A stretch of 64,000 nucleotides of DNA from Calothrix sp. PCC 7507 (GTDB lineage: Bacteria; Cyanobacteriota; Cyanobacteriia; Cyanobacteriales; Nostocaceae), in assembly GCF_000316575.1 (NCBI RefSeq), contig NC_019682.1, positions 6,249,501 through 6,313,500 of the forward strand, given 5' to 3'. The notes under the pieces were generated by a model. That model was not told the origin of the DNA. It did not search any database and saw only the letters and a program-made list of their open reading frames with translations. Both the position numbers and the translations under genes were made by a program. The number at the start of each line of letters is the position of its first letter. Position 1 is the first letter of the stretch. Below are positions 26,736 to 36,580 of this stretch, piece after piece.

Positions 26736-28673
26736 TCAAGAGTCTAAATATTGACCATTGACTGTTGACTGTTGACTTATGACTATATCTGTTGTTGATA
26801 CTACTGGTAAATAGCGGCGGAGTGCCTTGCGTGTTAATGCCAAATTACAAGTTAATGTAATTTGTTCGCGCTCTAGTAAGCCTAAAATGCGCTCATGGTT
26901 ATCTCTTGCTACTACTGGTAACTGATGTAAACCTCGAAGTGCCATACGGTCTAAAGCTTCAGATAAGGGTTCGTCCCTCCAAGCATAAAGAATTTCAGTG
27001 GTACAAATTTCCATAAGAGTTTGACTAGATAAATTACTTTGAATTTCGCTTGGTGAATTCTGGTAATTTTGCCAACTGGAAAGGGCGCGGTTAATATCTT
27101 CTAAAGAAACGATGCCAATTAATTGCTCGGCTTCATCAATTACTAAAGCACTATGACAGCGATCGCGTGTCATTTCAACAGCTGCCTCTAACACCCCAAA
27201 AGTTGCTGGCAGCTTTTTTGGACAAGTGAGCATCGCATCTTCTACTAAGATTTCCTCGAGAATATCCACCTTGTCATCTTTCAACTCAGAAAGACCGATT
27301 TGTTGGAGATTAGTATTAGAATTAAAAGTTGGCTTAATGCGCTCCACTAACCAGACACTTAAACCCACTGCCGCCATCAAAGGTAAAACAATGCGGTAGT
27401 CGCGGGTTAATTCAAATAGCATCAAAATTGCTGTTAATGGTGCCCTCACACTACCAGCTAAAACTGCTGCCATACCTACCATTGCATAAGCTGGAGGGGC
27501 TGCCATCTGTGCGCCAATTATCGGGGCAACTAAAGCCACAACTTTGGCATAAGCCGAACCAAAAGAAGCACCCAAAAACATTGCGGGAGCAAACAAGCCG
27601 CCCACAAAACCACTACCAGCACTAATCGCTGTCATTAGCAGCTTCATAACCAACAGCACCACCAATAGTTGCAGCGAAAACTCCACATCTTGAAGCATCG
27701 CTTGCACAGTGCCGTAACCTATGCCCAAAATTTGGGGAAAATATAAAGCAACAGCACCAACAATAACGCCACCGATAATGGGATGAATATATTTAGGAAT
27801 TCGTCCCATAAAGTCAAAGCCGGGAATCTGTCCAGCAAACCAGGCTTTGGCCAAACGAATTGATTGAGTATAAGCTACAGAAACTAGACTAGCCCCCAAA
27901 CCCAAGCCCAGATAGAGGGGTAATTCCAGGGGACTACGGACTTGGTAAGCAGGTAAGGCAAAAGCAGGTTGTGCCCCCAAACCAATTTGAGCAATTAATG
28001 CTGCTACTACCGCTGCCAATAGCACTACACTGACAGCAGAGGTAGCAAAAGAGGTAGCTCCTATGACTACTTCTAGAGCAAAAAATACTCCAGCGATTGG
28101 TGCATTAAATCCAGCCGCCAATCCAGCCGCCGCACCAGCACCCAAAAGCAATCGCTGTTGCTCCTGAGATACCTGTAGGACTATAGACAATAGCATCCCA
28201 AAATTGGCACCAATTTCTACGCTCGGCCCCTCAGGCCCTAAAGAAGCACCACTCCCTAAAGACACTGATGCTGCGAACATTTTTGTCACGGGTCGTAGCT
28301 GTTGTCTGAGTTCTGTTCCTTGGGAGGCCGCGATTAGAGATGAAAGTCCTGGGCCAAAGTCTTGAGTGCGCCAGCGCATCAAGCTGACGATTAAGCCGCC
28401 AAATGTGGGAACACACGCTAAAGTCCAAGCACCCCAGCCGCCAATCGTACCCATTAAATTTACTAGCGTCAGTTCGTGAATTAGCTGGATCAAATAGTGA
28501 AAAGTAACTACACCCATACCCGTACCACCGCCAATTAGCACTGCTAAAAACAGCACAACGGTTTCTGGAGATGGCTGAAAATGGTTAATCAGGTGAGCTA
28601 AATGGGCAGAAGGTGAAGGCAAAGCAGGCTGTTCCGTCACCTTCCTCAGTTCTGTGGGAGGCAAGAGAGTCAT
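26736..28673 (-). CDS. ClC-family anion channel/transporter with C-terminal CBS domains
   Basis: A 645-residue ClC protein. The gating-glutamate block is LGPEGPSVEIG near residue 149, followed by GAAAGLAAGFNAPIAG and FFALEVV near 198, and by GSGFVGGLFAPAMFLGA and the ELTRDYRIVLPL block with the pore Tyr. Two CBS domains (about 480-610) may bind nucleotides. Compared with E. coli ClC, the first selectivity motif GSGIP is GPGLS here (Ser to Pro, around residue 108), and the internal proton glutamate (E203) is Val. Pro at the first site is the change that gives nitrate preference in the plant protein AtCLCa. It is therefore an anion conductor, possibly nitrate-selective and uncoupled from protons. 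It is monocistronic and ends 124 bases from the convergent AbrB gene. Confidence 0.93.
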   Translation of the reverse strand: MTLLPPTELRKVTEQPALPSPSAHLAHLINHFQPSPETVVLFLAVLIGGGTGMGVVTFHYLIQLIHELTLVNLMGTIGGWGAWTLACVPTFGGLIVSLMRWRTQDFGPGLSSLIAASQGTELRQQLRPVTKMFAASVSLGSGASLGPEGPSVEIGANFGMLLSIVLQVSQEQQRLLLGAGAAAGLAAGFNAPIAGVFFALEVVIGATSFATSAVSVVLLAAVVAALIAQIGLGAQPAFALPAYQVRSPLELPLYLGLGLGASLVSVAYTQSIRLAKAWFAGQIPGFDFMGRIPKYIHPIIGGVIVGAVALYFPQILGIGYGTVQAMLQDVEFSLQLLVVLLVMKLLMTAISAGSGFVGGLFAPAMFLGASFGSAYAKVVALVAPIIGAQMAAPPAYAMVGMAAVLAGSVRAPLTAILMLFELTRDYRIVLPLMAAVGLSVWLVERIKPTFNSNTNLQQIGLSELKDDKVDILEEILVEDAMLTCPKKLPATFGVLEAAVEMTRDRCHSALVIDEAEQLIGIVSLEDINRALSSWQNYQNSPSEIQSNLSSQTLMEICTTEILYAWRDEPLSEALDRMALRGLHQLPVVARDNHERILGLLEREQITLTCNLALTRKALRRYLPVVSTTDIVISQQSTVNGQYLDS

Positions 28674-29163
28674 TGAGAGGCGGGGTAAATGTAAGAAAAA
28701 ATTTAAATTTTTGTCTGTTACTTCTCATTGTGAGCCATGATTTAGCAACCAGACAAGTATGCTTGATTTCCTTAATTTGCTAAATTTACAAAGTTTTGGT
28801 AAAAAAAATTTCCACTGCTCAAAATTTTTATAGGGAGAATGGTTAAATGAGGGAGAATTAATATTCAGTGGTCTGTGAGCAGTGGTAGGGTGCGAGTCAG
28901 TGCGGAGTCTATATTCTGTATAGAAAAGCACTATGTCTGGGTTGAGTGAGTGCAGCATAGAGGAACACTAACGAGGAGTCATCGTCAGCCAAATCTAGCT
29001 ATACTCATGTTGCGGCCATTGAGCCATCCTTAGTAAAAATACAAATGTTATATGTGATGCATGACTGATGTCAGACCACATCCGGTAGTCTACTAAGTGT
29101 TGTGGGAAAATTCAATATGACTATTGTTATAGAGCGAGTAAATGGACTAAGCGGACGAGGTAG
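28674..29163. other. Divergent intergenic region
   Basis: No gene supported. Regulatory space between clc (-) and the zinc-ribbon gene (+). No repeats of note. Confidence 0.5.
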
Positions 29164-29550
29164 ATGAATACACACACCTTTGATAATCATTATGTTACTT
29201 GCCCAATTTGCCAAAGAAATGCTACGCCGAAACCAGTTAAGACGTGCATTGGCTTGTTTACTTGTCCGTATTGCCAGGAACGACTAGTGGTCTGTCGAAA
29301 TGGCCATTATGTCCGCGATCCGTTTACTCTCAAACAGATAATGATCTCTTCGGCGCTACGTCGTCAAAGTAGACCTTTAGCTAGAATTATACGAGATTTT
29401 GTCCTTCTCAAACGCCCTGTGGTAGCCCTGGCTGTGGGAGGTGCTATTTTCTTGAGTATCATTGCTCTAACGCAGCAAAGCACTAGCTATGAACACCTAG
29501 CAGTTCCCAGTACAGAGAAACCTAATGAATTCCATGAAAAATTGCAATAG
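29164..29550 (+). CDS. Small membrane protein with N-terminal zinc ribbon
   Basis: I do not know the family. Of 128 residues the first 55 hold three cysteine knuckles: CPICQRN, CPYCQER and C-R-N-G-H, enough for at least one zinc site of the rubredoxin/zinc-ribbon type. A basic stretch (RRQSRPLARIIRD) comes before one clear membrane span at about 90-105 (PVVALAVGGAIFLSIIAL), followed by a short polar tail. GAGG lies seven bases before the ATG, which supports a true gene. The layout suggests a cytoplasmic zinc domain tethered to the inner membrane. Confidence 0.65.
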   Translation: MNTHTFDNHYVTCPICQRNATPKPVKTCIGLFTCPYCQERLVVCRNGHYVRDPFTLKQIMISSALRRQSRPLARIIRDFVLLKRPVVALAVGGAIFLSIIALTQQSTSYEHLAVPSTEKPNEFHEKLQ

Positions 29551-29688
29551 GGAAATTTACTGGCAAAAATCACTTTTTTATACTTCTTAGTTATATCTAA
29601 ACAAAAAATACAGTATTAATATTGGGAATGGGGAATGGGGCTTTTGTCAGGAGTCAAGAGTCAGGAGTCATAAATTATTCTCTCCTCA

Positions 29689-29737
29689 TCCCCAATCCCC
29701 AATCCCCAATCCCCAGTCCCCAGTCCCCAATCCCCAA
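29689..29737. repeat. Seven-unit 7-bp tandem repeat (TCCCCAA/TCCCCAG)
   Basis: Seven heptamers, five TCCCCAA and two TCCCCAG, ending at the stop codon of the GT39 gene. It is the inverse of the 1764-1840 family. Confidence 0.92.
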
Positions 29738-31357
29738 TTACAATCGATTGGTATCTTTTGTAATCAGTTTCCAGCCTTCAGCTTGGTCAATTAGTTTCAC
29801 CGAATCTAGGTGGAGATTGTTATAAGCAGATGTGCTAAGTAAGAAGTAGGGTTGTCCGTTGTAGTGCCAATAGTATTGTAGTTCTCCTAGAGATGCAGGA
29901 ATAATGGTGCGATCGCTATAAAAATCCAATGATGGGCGATTGTATGGAAAAGATGTGTAAATCTTCTTGACTGCTGGGTTTGCCCGCGTGATCATGGTGG
30001 CGACTGGTTTAACTGGGTAGGCTTCCCATAATTCCCAAACCCAGTAGTTAGATTTCATCAACAGCAGCAGCGAAATATAACTTCCCCAAAATAAAATCTT
30101 CAGGTATTGCCCGTCGCCGCGCTCGGCCAAAATCGCTGCTAAGGTCATAGTTAAGGCAACTACGGCAAAAATCACCTGTAAGTCGGTTTTTGGTGCTGTA
30201 CCCCAGCTAAATAAAATGCTTCCAGCAGAAGCTACCACAGCGAGTGTTGCTAAACCAGTTACCCACGAACGGGGATAGGATGACAGTAAAGGCAAATTGT
30301 CAGTCTCTGTTAACTGGGCAGCGAAAGCTAAGGCTAAACTGGGGTAAATCGGGAAAAAGTACCAGAGGAGTTTGCTGCCCATGAAGGAAATGATGAGCAG
30401 ATAGACACCACTCCAGACTAAGACAAGTTTTGCCCAGCTGAGATTACGATTTTCCCAGGTCAAGCGGAAACTTTGCGGTAAAAATAATAACCAGGGCCAT
30501 GTGTAGATTAAAATTTCTTGGATATAGTACCAGGGTGGTTTGGACTTACCAAGAGAAACTGCGCCCATGCGGTTGAGGGATTGATGCAGGATGCCCACTT
30601 GGAGAAAGGTGTGACCATAATGCAATAACTGGGCACAATACCAAAAAACTACAGGTATACTGCCAATGAAGATTGCTATCCAGAAGTAGTAACTGGTAAG
30701 TAGTCGTGGCGTATCCCAGAATAGAAACACAAGTGCGATCGCACATAATAATATGCCGAATATTCCTTGAGTTAGGCAGATTAACCCAAAGCCGATGCCT
30801 ACGCCCAGACAGTAACGTAAATCTCGACGCGATCGCAACATACACAACATCATCACCATCAAAAAACTTACTACCGCGCCATCCAACATTGCCAATCGTC
30901 CATGACGCACTACCGGTAGCATTGTTAGGTAAATCAAGGCGCTATAAACAGCTGCCCAACGCTGGCGAAAGATTTCTCGACCAATACAATACAGCAAAGG
31001 TACTGAAGTTGCTGTTAAAATTGCTCCTGGGAAGCGTGTTGTCCACTCATTCACACCTCCTAAAGAGTACGCCCAAGCAATCAGCCAGTGCATCAAAGGT
31101 GGCTTTTGATAATAAGGTTCACCGCCTAGTGTCGGATAAAGCCAACGCATTGAATCAGCTGGGGCACGCCAAATTTCCCGGGCAACTTGTGCAATAGTGC
31201 CCTCGTCCCAATCTCGCAGTGGCGCACCCCCAAGATTAATGCTAAACAGCAACACCGCAGCCAAAAACATTACTATCAGCCATATCCAGTCAATCCATTT
31301 TTCAACTGCGCGGTGCTGTTTTCCTAGATGACCCCAAATAAAGCTTCTTTCTTGCAT
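29738..31357 (-). CDS. Glycosyltransferase family 39 (PMT/ArnT-like) membrane protein
   Basis: A 539-residue polytopic enzyme that moves a sugar from a polyprenyl-phosphate donor to a lipid or protein on the periplasmic face. The N-terminal block LRDWDEGTIAQVAREIW with the acidic catalytic DE and the following LGGEPYYQKPPLMHWL are the hallmarks of GT39/ArnT. About ten hydrophobic segments follow. The C-terminal 90 residues form a soluble part (YTSFPYNRPSLDFYSDRTI). A first membrane span (WLIVMFLAAVLLFSINL) begins near residue 26. It is a single-gene unit; the acceptor is unknown. Confidence 0.92.
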   Translation of the reverse strand: MQERSFIWGHLGKQHRAVEKWIDWIWLIVMFLAAVLLFSINLGGAPLRDWDEGTIAQVAREIWRAPADSMRWLYPTLGGEPYYQKPPLMHWLIAWAYSLGGVNEWTTRFPGAILTATSVPLLYCIGREIFRQRWAAVYSALIYLTMLPVVRHGRLAMLDGAVVSFLMVMMLCMLRSRRDLRYCLGVGIGFGLICLTQGIFGILLCAIALVFLFWDTPRLLTSYYFWIAIFIGSIPVVFWYCAQLLHYGHTFLQVGILHQSLNRMGAVSLGKSKPPWYYIQEILIYTWPWLLFLPQSFRLTWENRNLSWAKLVLVWSGVYLLIISFMGSKLLWYFFPIYPSLALAFAAQLTETDNLPLLSSYPRSWVTGLATLAVVASAGSILFSWGTAPKTDLQVIFAVVALTMTLAAILAERGDGQYLKILFWGSYISLLLLMKSNYWVWELWEAYPVKPVATMITRANPAVKKIYTSFPYNRPSLDFYSDRTIIPASLGELQYYWHYNGQPYFLLSTSAYNNLHLDSVKLIDQAEGWKLITKDTNRL

Positions 31358-32251
31358 ATTCTATGATAATCATTTTGCTTACTGGTTTGATTACATAGAG
31401 ACCAGAGCGAATCTCTAATGTTGCCACCCATTAACTACCTGTTTAGCGATCGCTAGATTCTAAATTAACTCAATTTTCTCTGATCGCTAATAATTTTTTT
31501 AGCAAATACACCTGGTTTTTTGTCTTCAACTTACCAAAAGAGGTTTTCACAAAACTGATACAAATAATACAACATTTAGGATTTTTTTCATACTCATGAT
31601 TGTATTTGATTTAATTTTTATTTATTTAATTTTTAGGTTTCTATTATCAAAAATTCCGGAACTAATAGCTATGTTATTTTCATAACTCACCACAGACTTA
31701 AAAAAGCAGATGTGGGATTTTTAGATAGTGATATTCATAACTCAGAAGTGAATTGTGTTATGTAACTATAAGAATCATATTTGATTTTTGAAAAGATACG
31801 TAGTGGCGTGGCAAGGCTAAAATGTTGCATTAGGTGTAGGTTGGGTAACGCATTGCCTCAACCCAACAAAGCCTAGATAATGTTGGGTTACCCTGCGGGA
31901 AGTTGCTCCGCGTCTACGTTCCTCAAACGCCACTTCAACGCCAGTTGCTACCCTGCGGGAATGCTAAGAGCGAACAAGTCACGTGAGTGGCTCACCAACC
32001 TACAATTTTTTTTGCATCATTTTAGTTGTGTCGTTCCACTAGCAATACCTAATTTTGTTCAAAAATCAAAGCTGACTGCTATAGTGAAACCAATTGATAA
32101 TTGGGCAACCGAAAAGAATATTACTCAAAGTCATCTATCTATTGTTTTATTTGAGATTAATTATCTGATATTCTCAGTAATGCTGTTTGGGTACTTTTAA
32201 CACCAACGACAGGCAGAGTGCTACATTAAGTCTAACCAAGTGGTTTTGTGA
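31358..32251. other. Intergenic region with repeats
   Basis: Almost 900 bases without a credible gene. The stretch 31840-31960 consists of the GTAGGTTGGGTAACGC / ACCCAACA type repeat and TACCCTGCGGGAA palindromes; the 106-residue open frame over it is repeat-derived. The rest is very AT-rich. Confidence 0.55.
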
Positions 32252-33340
32252 TTAGTCATTTAGTACATCTCGCCATTTCTCTCTATTCTCCCTACTTTCT
32301 TCATCCCGTGATAAGCGTGCTTGTTGCCAAGTCCCCCAAGACAGAGCAGTTTGTTTTTCAAGATGATTGATAAACTGTATGATTGACTGATCTGCCTTGA
32401 TTGGAGTTTTTAAATCAAATTTAATTGTCCGAAAAATATTGATGTCAGCTTTGAGGAAATGATTAGCAGCAATTTTAGTTATCCACAGCACAAATCGATT
32501 ATATAACCAACTGAAAATTCCTTTGTGTTTTTTAACTATCAATAAAGTTTGAATCTCTGCTTTTCCACCTTCTAGAAGACGCATGGCAAACATAATGTGA
32601 AAATGGAGAAAGTCGGGTCCAAATGTTGTTGTACCAGTGCTACCATACCAATAGCAAACATCATATGCCATAGAATTTTTGTAGAAGGGACGGATAAGTT
32701 TAATTAAAAAAGCATTTTCACTACTGGGTGTAGTATTCCTGAAAGTAATAGCATTCTGATTCAATTCCTGTTTTTCAAAGACAATTGCTGATAATAGTTT
32801 GTGAATCGTATTGAAGTGTTGAGCATCAATAGTATTAATCAGCACTACATTAGGATGACAATTCGTAATGAAGTGGGAACTAACAACACTGCTACATTCT
32901 TTATGTTCTAACTCTGGGACAAAAGGTATAGGTTGTAATGGTGTTTCTCCAGTCCAAACCCAAATTATCCCGTATTTCTCTGCAGTTGGCCAAGCTTTTA
33001 ATGTAATAGGAAGCGGTTCATCTAAACATGGAATATCGACACAAAATCCTCCACCATCAAACTTCCAGTGGTGGAAACAACAGCGTAGTCCATTACCTTC
33101 CACTTTACCTTCTGCGAGGTGAGTGCCCATGTGTGGACAATAGGCATCAAAGGTGACTGCTTTGCGGTCTTTACCCCTATAAATCACTAGTTCTCTGCCT
33201 AATAAATTGACAGATTTGACCTCACCCACCCGCAGATCAGGGGAAAGTATTGCCCAATACCATCCCTCGATAAAACGCTCTGGATTATTGAAAGTTTTTA
33301 GCTTGCGGGTTGAGCTAATATTCTGCGAGTTGGAATTCAT
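32252..33340 (-). CDS. Rieske non-heme iron oxygenase
   Basis: A 362-residue oxygenase alpha-type subunit. The Rieske [2Fe-2S] site is Cys68-x-His70, 16 residues, Cys87-x-x-His90 (CPHMGTH and CCFHHWKF). The mononuclear iron site is seen as D-A-Q-H-F-N-T-I-H around residues 168-180, in the usual N-x-x-D-x-x-H-x(4)-H spacing. These enzymes use electrons from a reductase to hydroxylate or cleave aromatic or steroid-like rings, chlorophyll derivatives or terpenoids. No reductase or ferredoxin gene is adjacent, so it probably uses general ferredoxin. The C-terminus is not of the chlorophyll-degrading PaO type that ends in CxxC, and no transmembrane anchor is obvious apart from a moderately hydrophobic FSWLYNRFVLWI. 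Confidence 0.9.
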   Translation of the reverse strand: MNSNSQNISSTRKLKTFNNPERFIEGWYWAILSPDLRVGEVKSVNLLGRELVIYRGKDRKAVTFDAYCPHMGTHLAEGKVEGNGLRCCFHHWKFDGGGFCVDIPCLDEPLPITLKAWPTAEKYGIIWVWTGETPLQPIPFVPELEHKECSSVVSSHFITNCHPNVVLINTIDAQHFNTIHKLLSAIVFEKQELNQNAITFRNTTPSSENAFLIKLIRPFYKNSMAYDVCYWYGSTGTTTFGPDFLHFHIMFAMRLLEGGKAEIQTLLIVKKHKGIFSWLYNRFVLWITKIAANHFLKADINIFRTIKFDLKTPIKADQSIIQFINHLEKQTALSWGTWQQARLSRDEESRENREKWRDVLND

Positions 33341-33724
33341 TTTTAGGATTTCACTTGAAAGTGAAGCGGTTAATCTTTATAGTTCCTAATTTTGCTATCC
33401 TAAAAATGTAATGAGAGTTACTCTAGTTATATTCTTTGACAAATATTTTGTAGGTTATATCTGCTTTCTCACCTGGGTCATTCTATTTTATATACCAGAT
33501 TGTAAAATTTTAAATGATGAAATCCTTTCTTGGAAGCTGGTTGAGAAATTTATGTCTGTAAGGTTAAAATCAAATGGTGTCGGTTTTAGCTCAAAAAATT
33601 CGGTAAAGTAAATTTTAAAATTTGTGGAGTAAAGAATTAAATTTTTGCAAATCTTGGCAAATTTATCCGCCAAGTCAGCATTTAATTATGTTGGTAATAA
33701 AAATTACAGTAAGTGGTGGTTTTT
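33341..33724. other. AT-rich intergenic region
   Basis: No supported gene; promoters of the divergent Rieske and MerR genes should lie here. Confidence 0.5.
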
Positions 33725-34141
33725 ATGATATTAACTCAAGATAATAAATTACTTTTGATTGGACAAGTAACAGCTTTGAGCGGAATTCCGATCAGGACAA
33801 TTCGCTATTACGAGAGTTTGGGTTTATTGCAGTCATCAGGCAGAACTGAGGGAGGTTTTCGACAGTTTTCTGTAGATGTGCTGACTCGTCTTGCATTTAT
33901 CAAAAGGGTGCAAAGCTTAGGTCTGAGCTTGGAAGAAATTGGCGATATTCTCAAGGTTTATGATCAAGGACAGCCTCCTTGTGGCGAAATTAAAGAAAAG
34001 CTGGAAGACAAGCTAGTGCAGATTGAGCATCAAATTGAACAGCTGTTAGCTTTAAAGTCCGAAATCAGAGTTTTGCTTTCAGGCTGGAAGAATATGGATA
34101 GTCAGCATCAGGATAAAATTTGTTCTATTATCCAACCTTAG
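33725..34141 (+). CDS. MerR-family regulator, metal-type
   Basis: A 138-residue activator of the MerR family. The winged helix reads LIGQVTALSGIPIRTIRYYE, followed by GLLQSSGRTEGGFRQF and the long dimerisation helix. A Cys in QPPCGEIKEKLEDKL and another near the end in ICSIIQP are placed as in the metal-sensing MerR/ZntR branch, but the CxxC loop between them is missing. These proteins bend the promoter they sit on, normally with a 19- or 20-bp spacer. The ATG at 33725 is preferred over two GTGs just upstream. The copper ATPase genes now lie 8 kb away, beyond the oxidoreductase block; MerR and copA may once have been neighbours. Confidence 0.85.
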   Translation: MILTQDNKLLLIGQVTALSGIPIRTIRYYESLGLLQSSGRTEGGFRQFSVDVLTRLAFIKRVQSLGLSLEEIGDILKVYDQGQPPCGEIKEKLEDKLVQIEHQIEQLLALKSEIRVLLSGWKNMDSQHQDKICSIIQP

Positions 34142-34346
34142 TCCGATTATGCGCTGACCAAACAAGGCAAAAGTAAAAATTAACAGGCAAAAGGCAATAG
34201 GGAAATCCCCTCAACGATAGGCACGACAAGCAATCTATTCAGCACTATCTAGGGCACAAAAACATTCAGCATATGGTGCGCTACACAGATATGTCTCCAC
34301 AATGTTTGAGCGATTTCTGGCAAGATGCCCGGCATCTTGCTGCCGA

Positions 34347-35312
34347 TCATATTGAACTAGCAGTTTCCCTAGCAGCTTCTCGTAGCCGCTCCACATCGCG
34401 CATCGGTGGGGCACCAAAGAGCCGCTTGTACTCACGGTTGAAGTGCGAGGCATCGTCATACCCCACTCGATAGGCAGCACTGGTAGCGTCAAGGTTTTCC
34501 CCCAGCATCAGACGGCGAGCCTCCTGGAGCCGCAGTTGCTTTTGGAACTGCAAGGGACTCATTGCAGTGACAGACTTGAAGTGATGGTGAAAGCCTGAGA
34601 CACTCATTCCCATTTCTCGGGCGATGTTTTCAATCTTGATCGGCTCATTAAAGTCTTTACGAAGTCGCTCGACGGCTCTGGCGATGTGGTAAGTGTAGCC
34701 ACCCAGAACTGCAATATGACGGAGCCGATTACCTTGCTCTCCCATCAGGAGTCGGTAAATAATTTCCCGCTTAATCAGTGGTGCGAGAACATGAGCTTCA
34801 CCAGGGGAATCTAAAAGCCTGACGAGCCGCACCACAGCGTCCAACAAATTTGCATTCAACGGACTTACATCGATCGCTTTCACATCGGCACGGTTGCGCG
34901 ATGAGGGATACCCAGCCTTGACCATCACTGAGCCAACGAGGGTGGGGTCGAGATCGAGGCGCAGGCTCAGGTACGGTTGCGCCTTGGACGCTTCCAGAAT
35001 TTGGCTGATAATGGGCAGTTCGACCGTACCCAGCAGATAATGCATCGGGTCGTACTGATAGCGATCGCTACCCAGAAGAACTTCTTTGCTGCCCTGAGCG
35101 ATCGCACAAAAGGCAGGGATAGAGACACTATGAAGGCATTCTGAAGGCGAGGAGGCGCGGTTGAAGTGCAAACCTTTCAGTGGCTCAATCGTCCCATCAT
35201 GACGAATCGCCTGGGCAATCAGCTCAGTCAGTTCGTCTCTGTGGGCTTGCGCTCTGTCTGCCTCGCGCTTTGCCTGCGTATCGTTCATTAAATTGATATT
35301 GGCAGCGTTCAT
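34347..35312 (-). CDS. AraC-family transcriptional regulator
   Basis: A 321-residue regulator with an N-terminal AraC_N-type cupin region (SIPAFCAIAQGSKEVLLG, YLLGTVELPI) and the C-terminal pair of helix-turn-helix units (IENIAREMGMSVSGFHHHFK and TSAAYRVGYDDASHFNREY). This architecture is that of YqhC-like regulators, which in E. coli turn on the aldehyde reductase gene yqhD and a nearby aldo/keto reductase. Here it is divergent from a set of cupin, SDR, alcohol dehydrogenase and aldo/keto reductase genes, so it is the likely regulator of that block. The frame is open to a TTG at 35339; the ATG at 35312 or at 35288 is the probable start. Confidence 0.9.
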   Translation of the reverse strand: MNAANINLMNDTQAKREADRAQAHRDELTELIAQAIRHDGTIEPLKGLHFNRASSPSECLHSVSIPAFCAIAQGSKEVLLGSDRYQYDPMHYLLGTVELPIISQILEASKAQPYLSLRLDLDPTLVGSVMVKAGYPSSRNRADVKAIDVSPLNANLLDAVVRLVRLLDSPGEAHVLAPLIKREIIYRLLMGEQGNRLRHIAVLGGYTYHIARAVERLRKDFNEPIKIENIAREMGMSVSGFHHHFKSVTAMSPLQFQKQLRLQEARRLMLGENLDATSAAYRVGYDDASHFNREYKRLFGAPPMRDVERLREAARETASSI

Positions 35313-35521
35313 TTCTAAGTTTGCAGGATTGTACAACAATCTTAGACGATCGTCCTATTGCTTGCCCTTCAAAATGCCTAAGATGAAGCTAAAGCAAGGA
35401 AAAATGATTTCGGCTTCTTATAAGTATTCTGGATTTTTATTCAAGAAAAAACTCAGTTTCGATTGGGCAAAAGACTTGCCTACTAGCCATCGAAATGGCA
35501 TCAAGTAAAGGAATTAAGAAA

Positions 35522-35923
35522 ATGGACATTAAAAGAAGTGGCTCACAGCCTTCCGCTAAAGGGCAGGCTGAGTATTTTACCGGCACTGTCCGCGTTGACC
35601 CCCTGTTCGAGGCACACGATCCAGCACGCACGTCTGGCGCTAGTGTCACGTTCGAGCCTGCTGCTAGGACAGCATGGCATACCCACCCGTTGGGACAAAC
35701 CCTAATCGTGACGGCTGGCTGTGGACTTATACAGCGATGGGGCGGTGCGATCGAAGAAATTCGACCGGGGGACGCGATTTGGATCTCGCCGAGTGAGAAG
35801 CATTGGCACGGTGCTACAGCAACCACATCCATTACGCACATCGCCATTCAGGAATGGCTCGACGGCAAGCCTGTGGACTGGCTGGAGCATGTCAGCGACG
35901 AGCAGTATGAAGGAATACCTTAA
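35522..35923 (+). CDS. Cupin-domain protein (ManA/carboxymuconolactone-type)
   Basis: A 133-residue single-domain cupin. The metal-binding motif 1 is [14 protein letters not shown] and motif 2 ends at PSEKHWHGA, so His residues for a metal site are present. It resembles the small cupins of the hydroxynitrile-lyase-like group, found in other gene sets beside SDRs and aldo/keto reductases. No signal peptide, so cytoplasmic. I chose the ATG at 35522 because AAAGGA lies eight bases upstream; the frame is open to 35495. Its stop codon overlaps the next start by one base (TAATG), so the two are translated together. Confidence 0.85.
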   Translation: MDIKRSGSQPSAKGQAEYFTGTVRVDPLFEAHDPARTSGASVTFEPAARTAWHTHPLGQTLIVTAGCGLIQRWGGAIEEIRPGDAIWISPSEKHWHGATATTSITHIAIQEWLDGKPVDWLEHVSDEQYEGIP

Positions 35924-36447
35924 TGCTTTTGAGATGGTTTTCCATCAAGGGGAAAAACTGCCAGCAGAGAATGCTGATTTTGGTTCTCGCCCTAGTGATG
36001 TCCCTGAGTTACTCAGCCTGCCGTGCCGACAACAGTATGACTAGCGATGCCTCGTTGAAGATGCCGACTGAAATATCAACCAAGCAGGCAGACAGTATGC
36101 AGATAAACATCAAGGTCAAAGACAAAATTGTTACAGCCACTTTGATCGACAGCAAAACCACTCAGGATTTTATTTCCCTGCTGCCATTAACGCTGACCTT
36201 AGAAGATTACGCGAGAACCGAAAAAGTCAGCGATCTGCCAAAAAGATTATCTACAGAAGATGCACTCCCAGGCAGCGATCCTGCTGTTGGAGATATTGCT
36301 TATTACGCTCCTTGGGGAAATTTGGCGATCTATTATCGAGATTTTGAATACTCAAACGGACTCGTGATCCTCGGAAAAATAGACGGTGGCATCGAGGCAT
36401 TGAATGTGCCTGGCTCTGTAGAAGTGACAATCGAGCTTGTTCAATAG
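35923..36447 (+). CDS. Exported cyclophilin-like domain protein
   Basis: A 174-residue protein. Residues 15-35 (QRMLILVLALVMSLSYSACR) form a signal peptide with a possible, imperfect lipobox Cys. The mature part has the cyclophilin-like fold pattern: MQINIKVKDKIVTATLIDSK, TTQDFISLLPLTLTLEDYA, VGDIAYYAPWGNLAIYYRDF and GLVILGKIDGGIEAL. In other bacteria this small domain often travels with flavin reductases, cupins and aldo/keto reductases; its reaction is not known. It starts on the last base of the preceding cupin gene, so the two genes form one operon. Confidence 0.8.
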   Translation: MLLRWFSIKGKNCQQRMLILVLALVMSLSYSACRADNSMTSDASLKMPTEISTKQADSMQINIKVKDKIVTATLIDSKTTQDFISLLPLTLTLEDYARTEKVSDLPKRLSTEDALPGSDPAVGDIAYYAPWGNLAIYYRDFEYSNGLVILGKIDGGIEALNVPGSVEVTIELVQ

Positions 36448-36580
36448 TTGCTCTGAACCCTTTTTGCAGGGGAATTTCAGTATCTTTCTCCCCTGTCCCC
36501 TGCCCCCTGCTCCCCTGCCTCTTCGGTCAGTCCATCTTCCCTAGAGATTGTTTAGTAAAACCTGAAAGTTGGAGACGGAA

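Noticed and set aside
31880-32200. 106-residue frame on the + strand
   Set aside because: First half is encoded by TACCCTGCGGGAA-type repeats; no homology-like motif.
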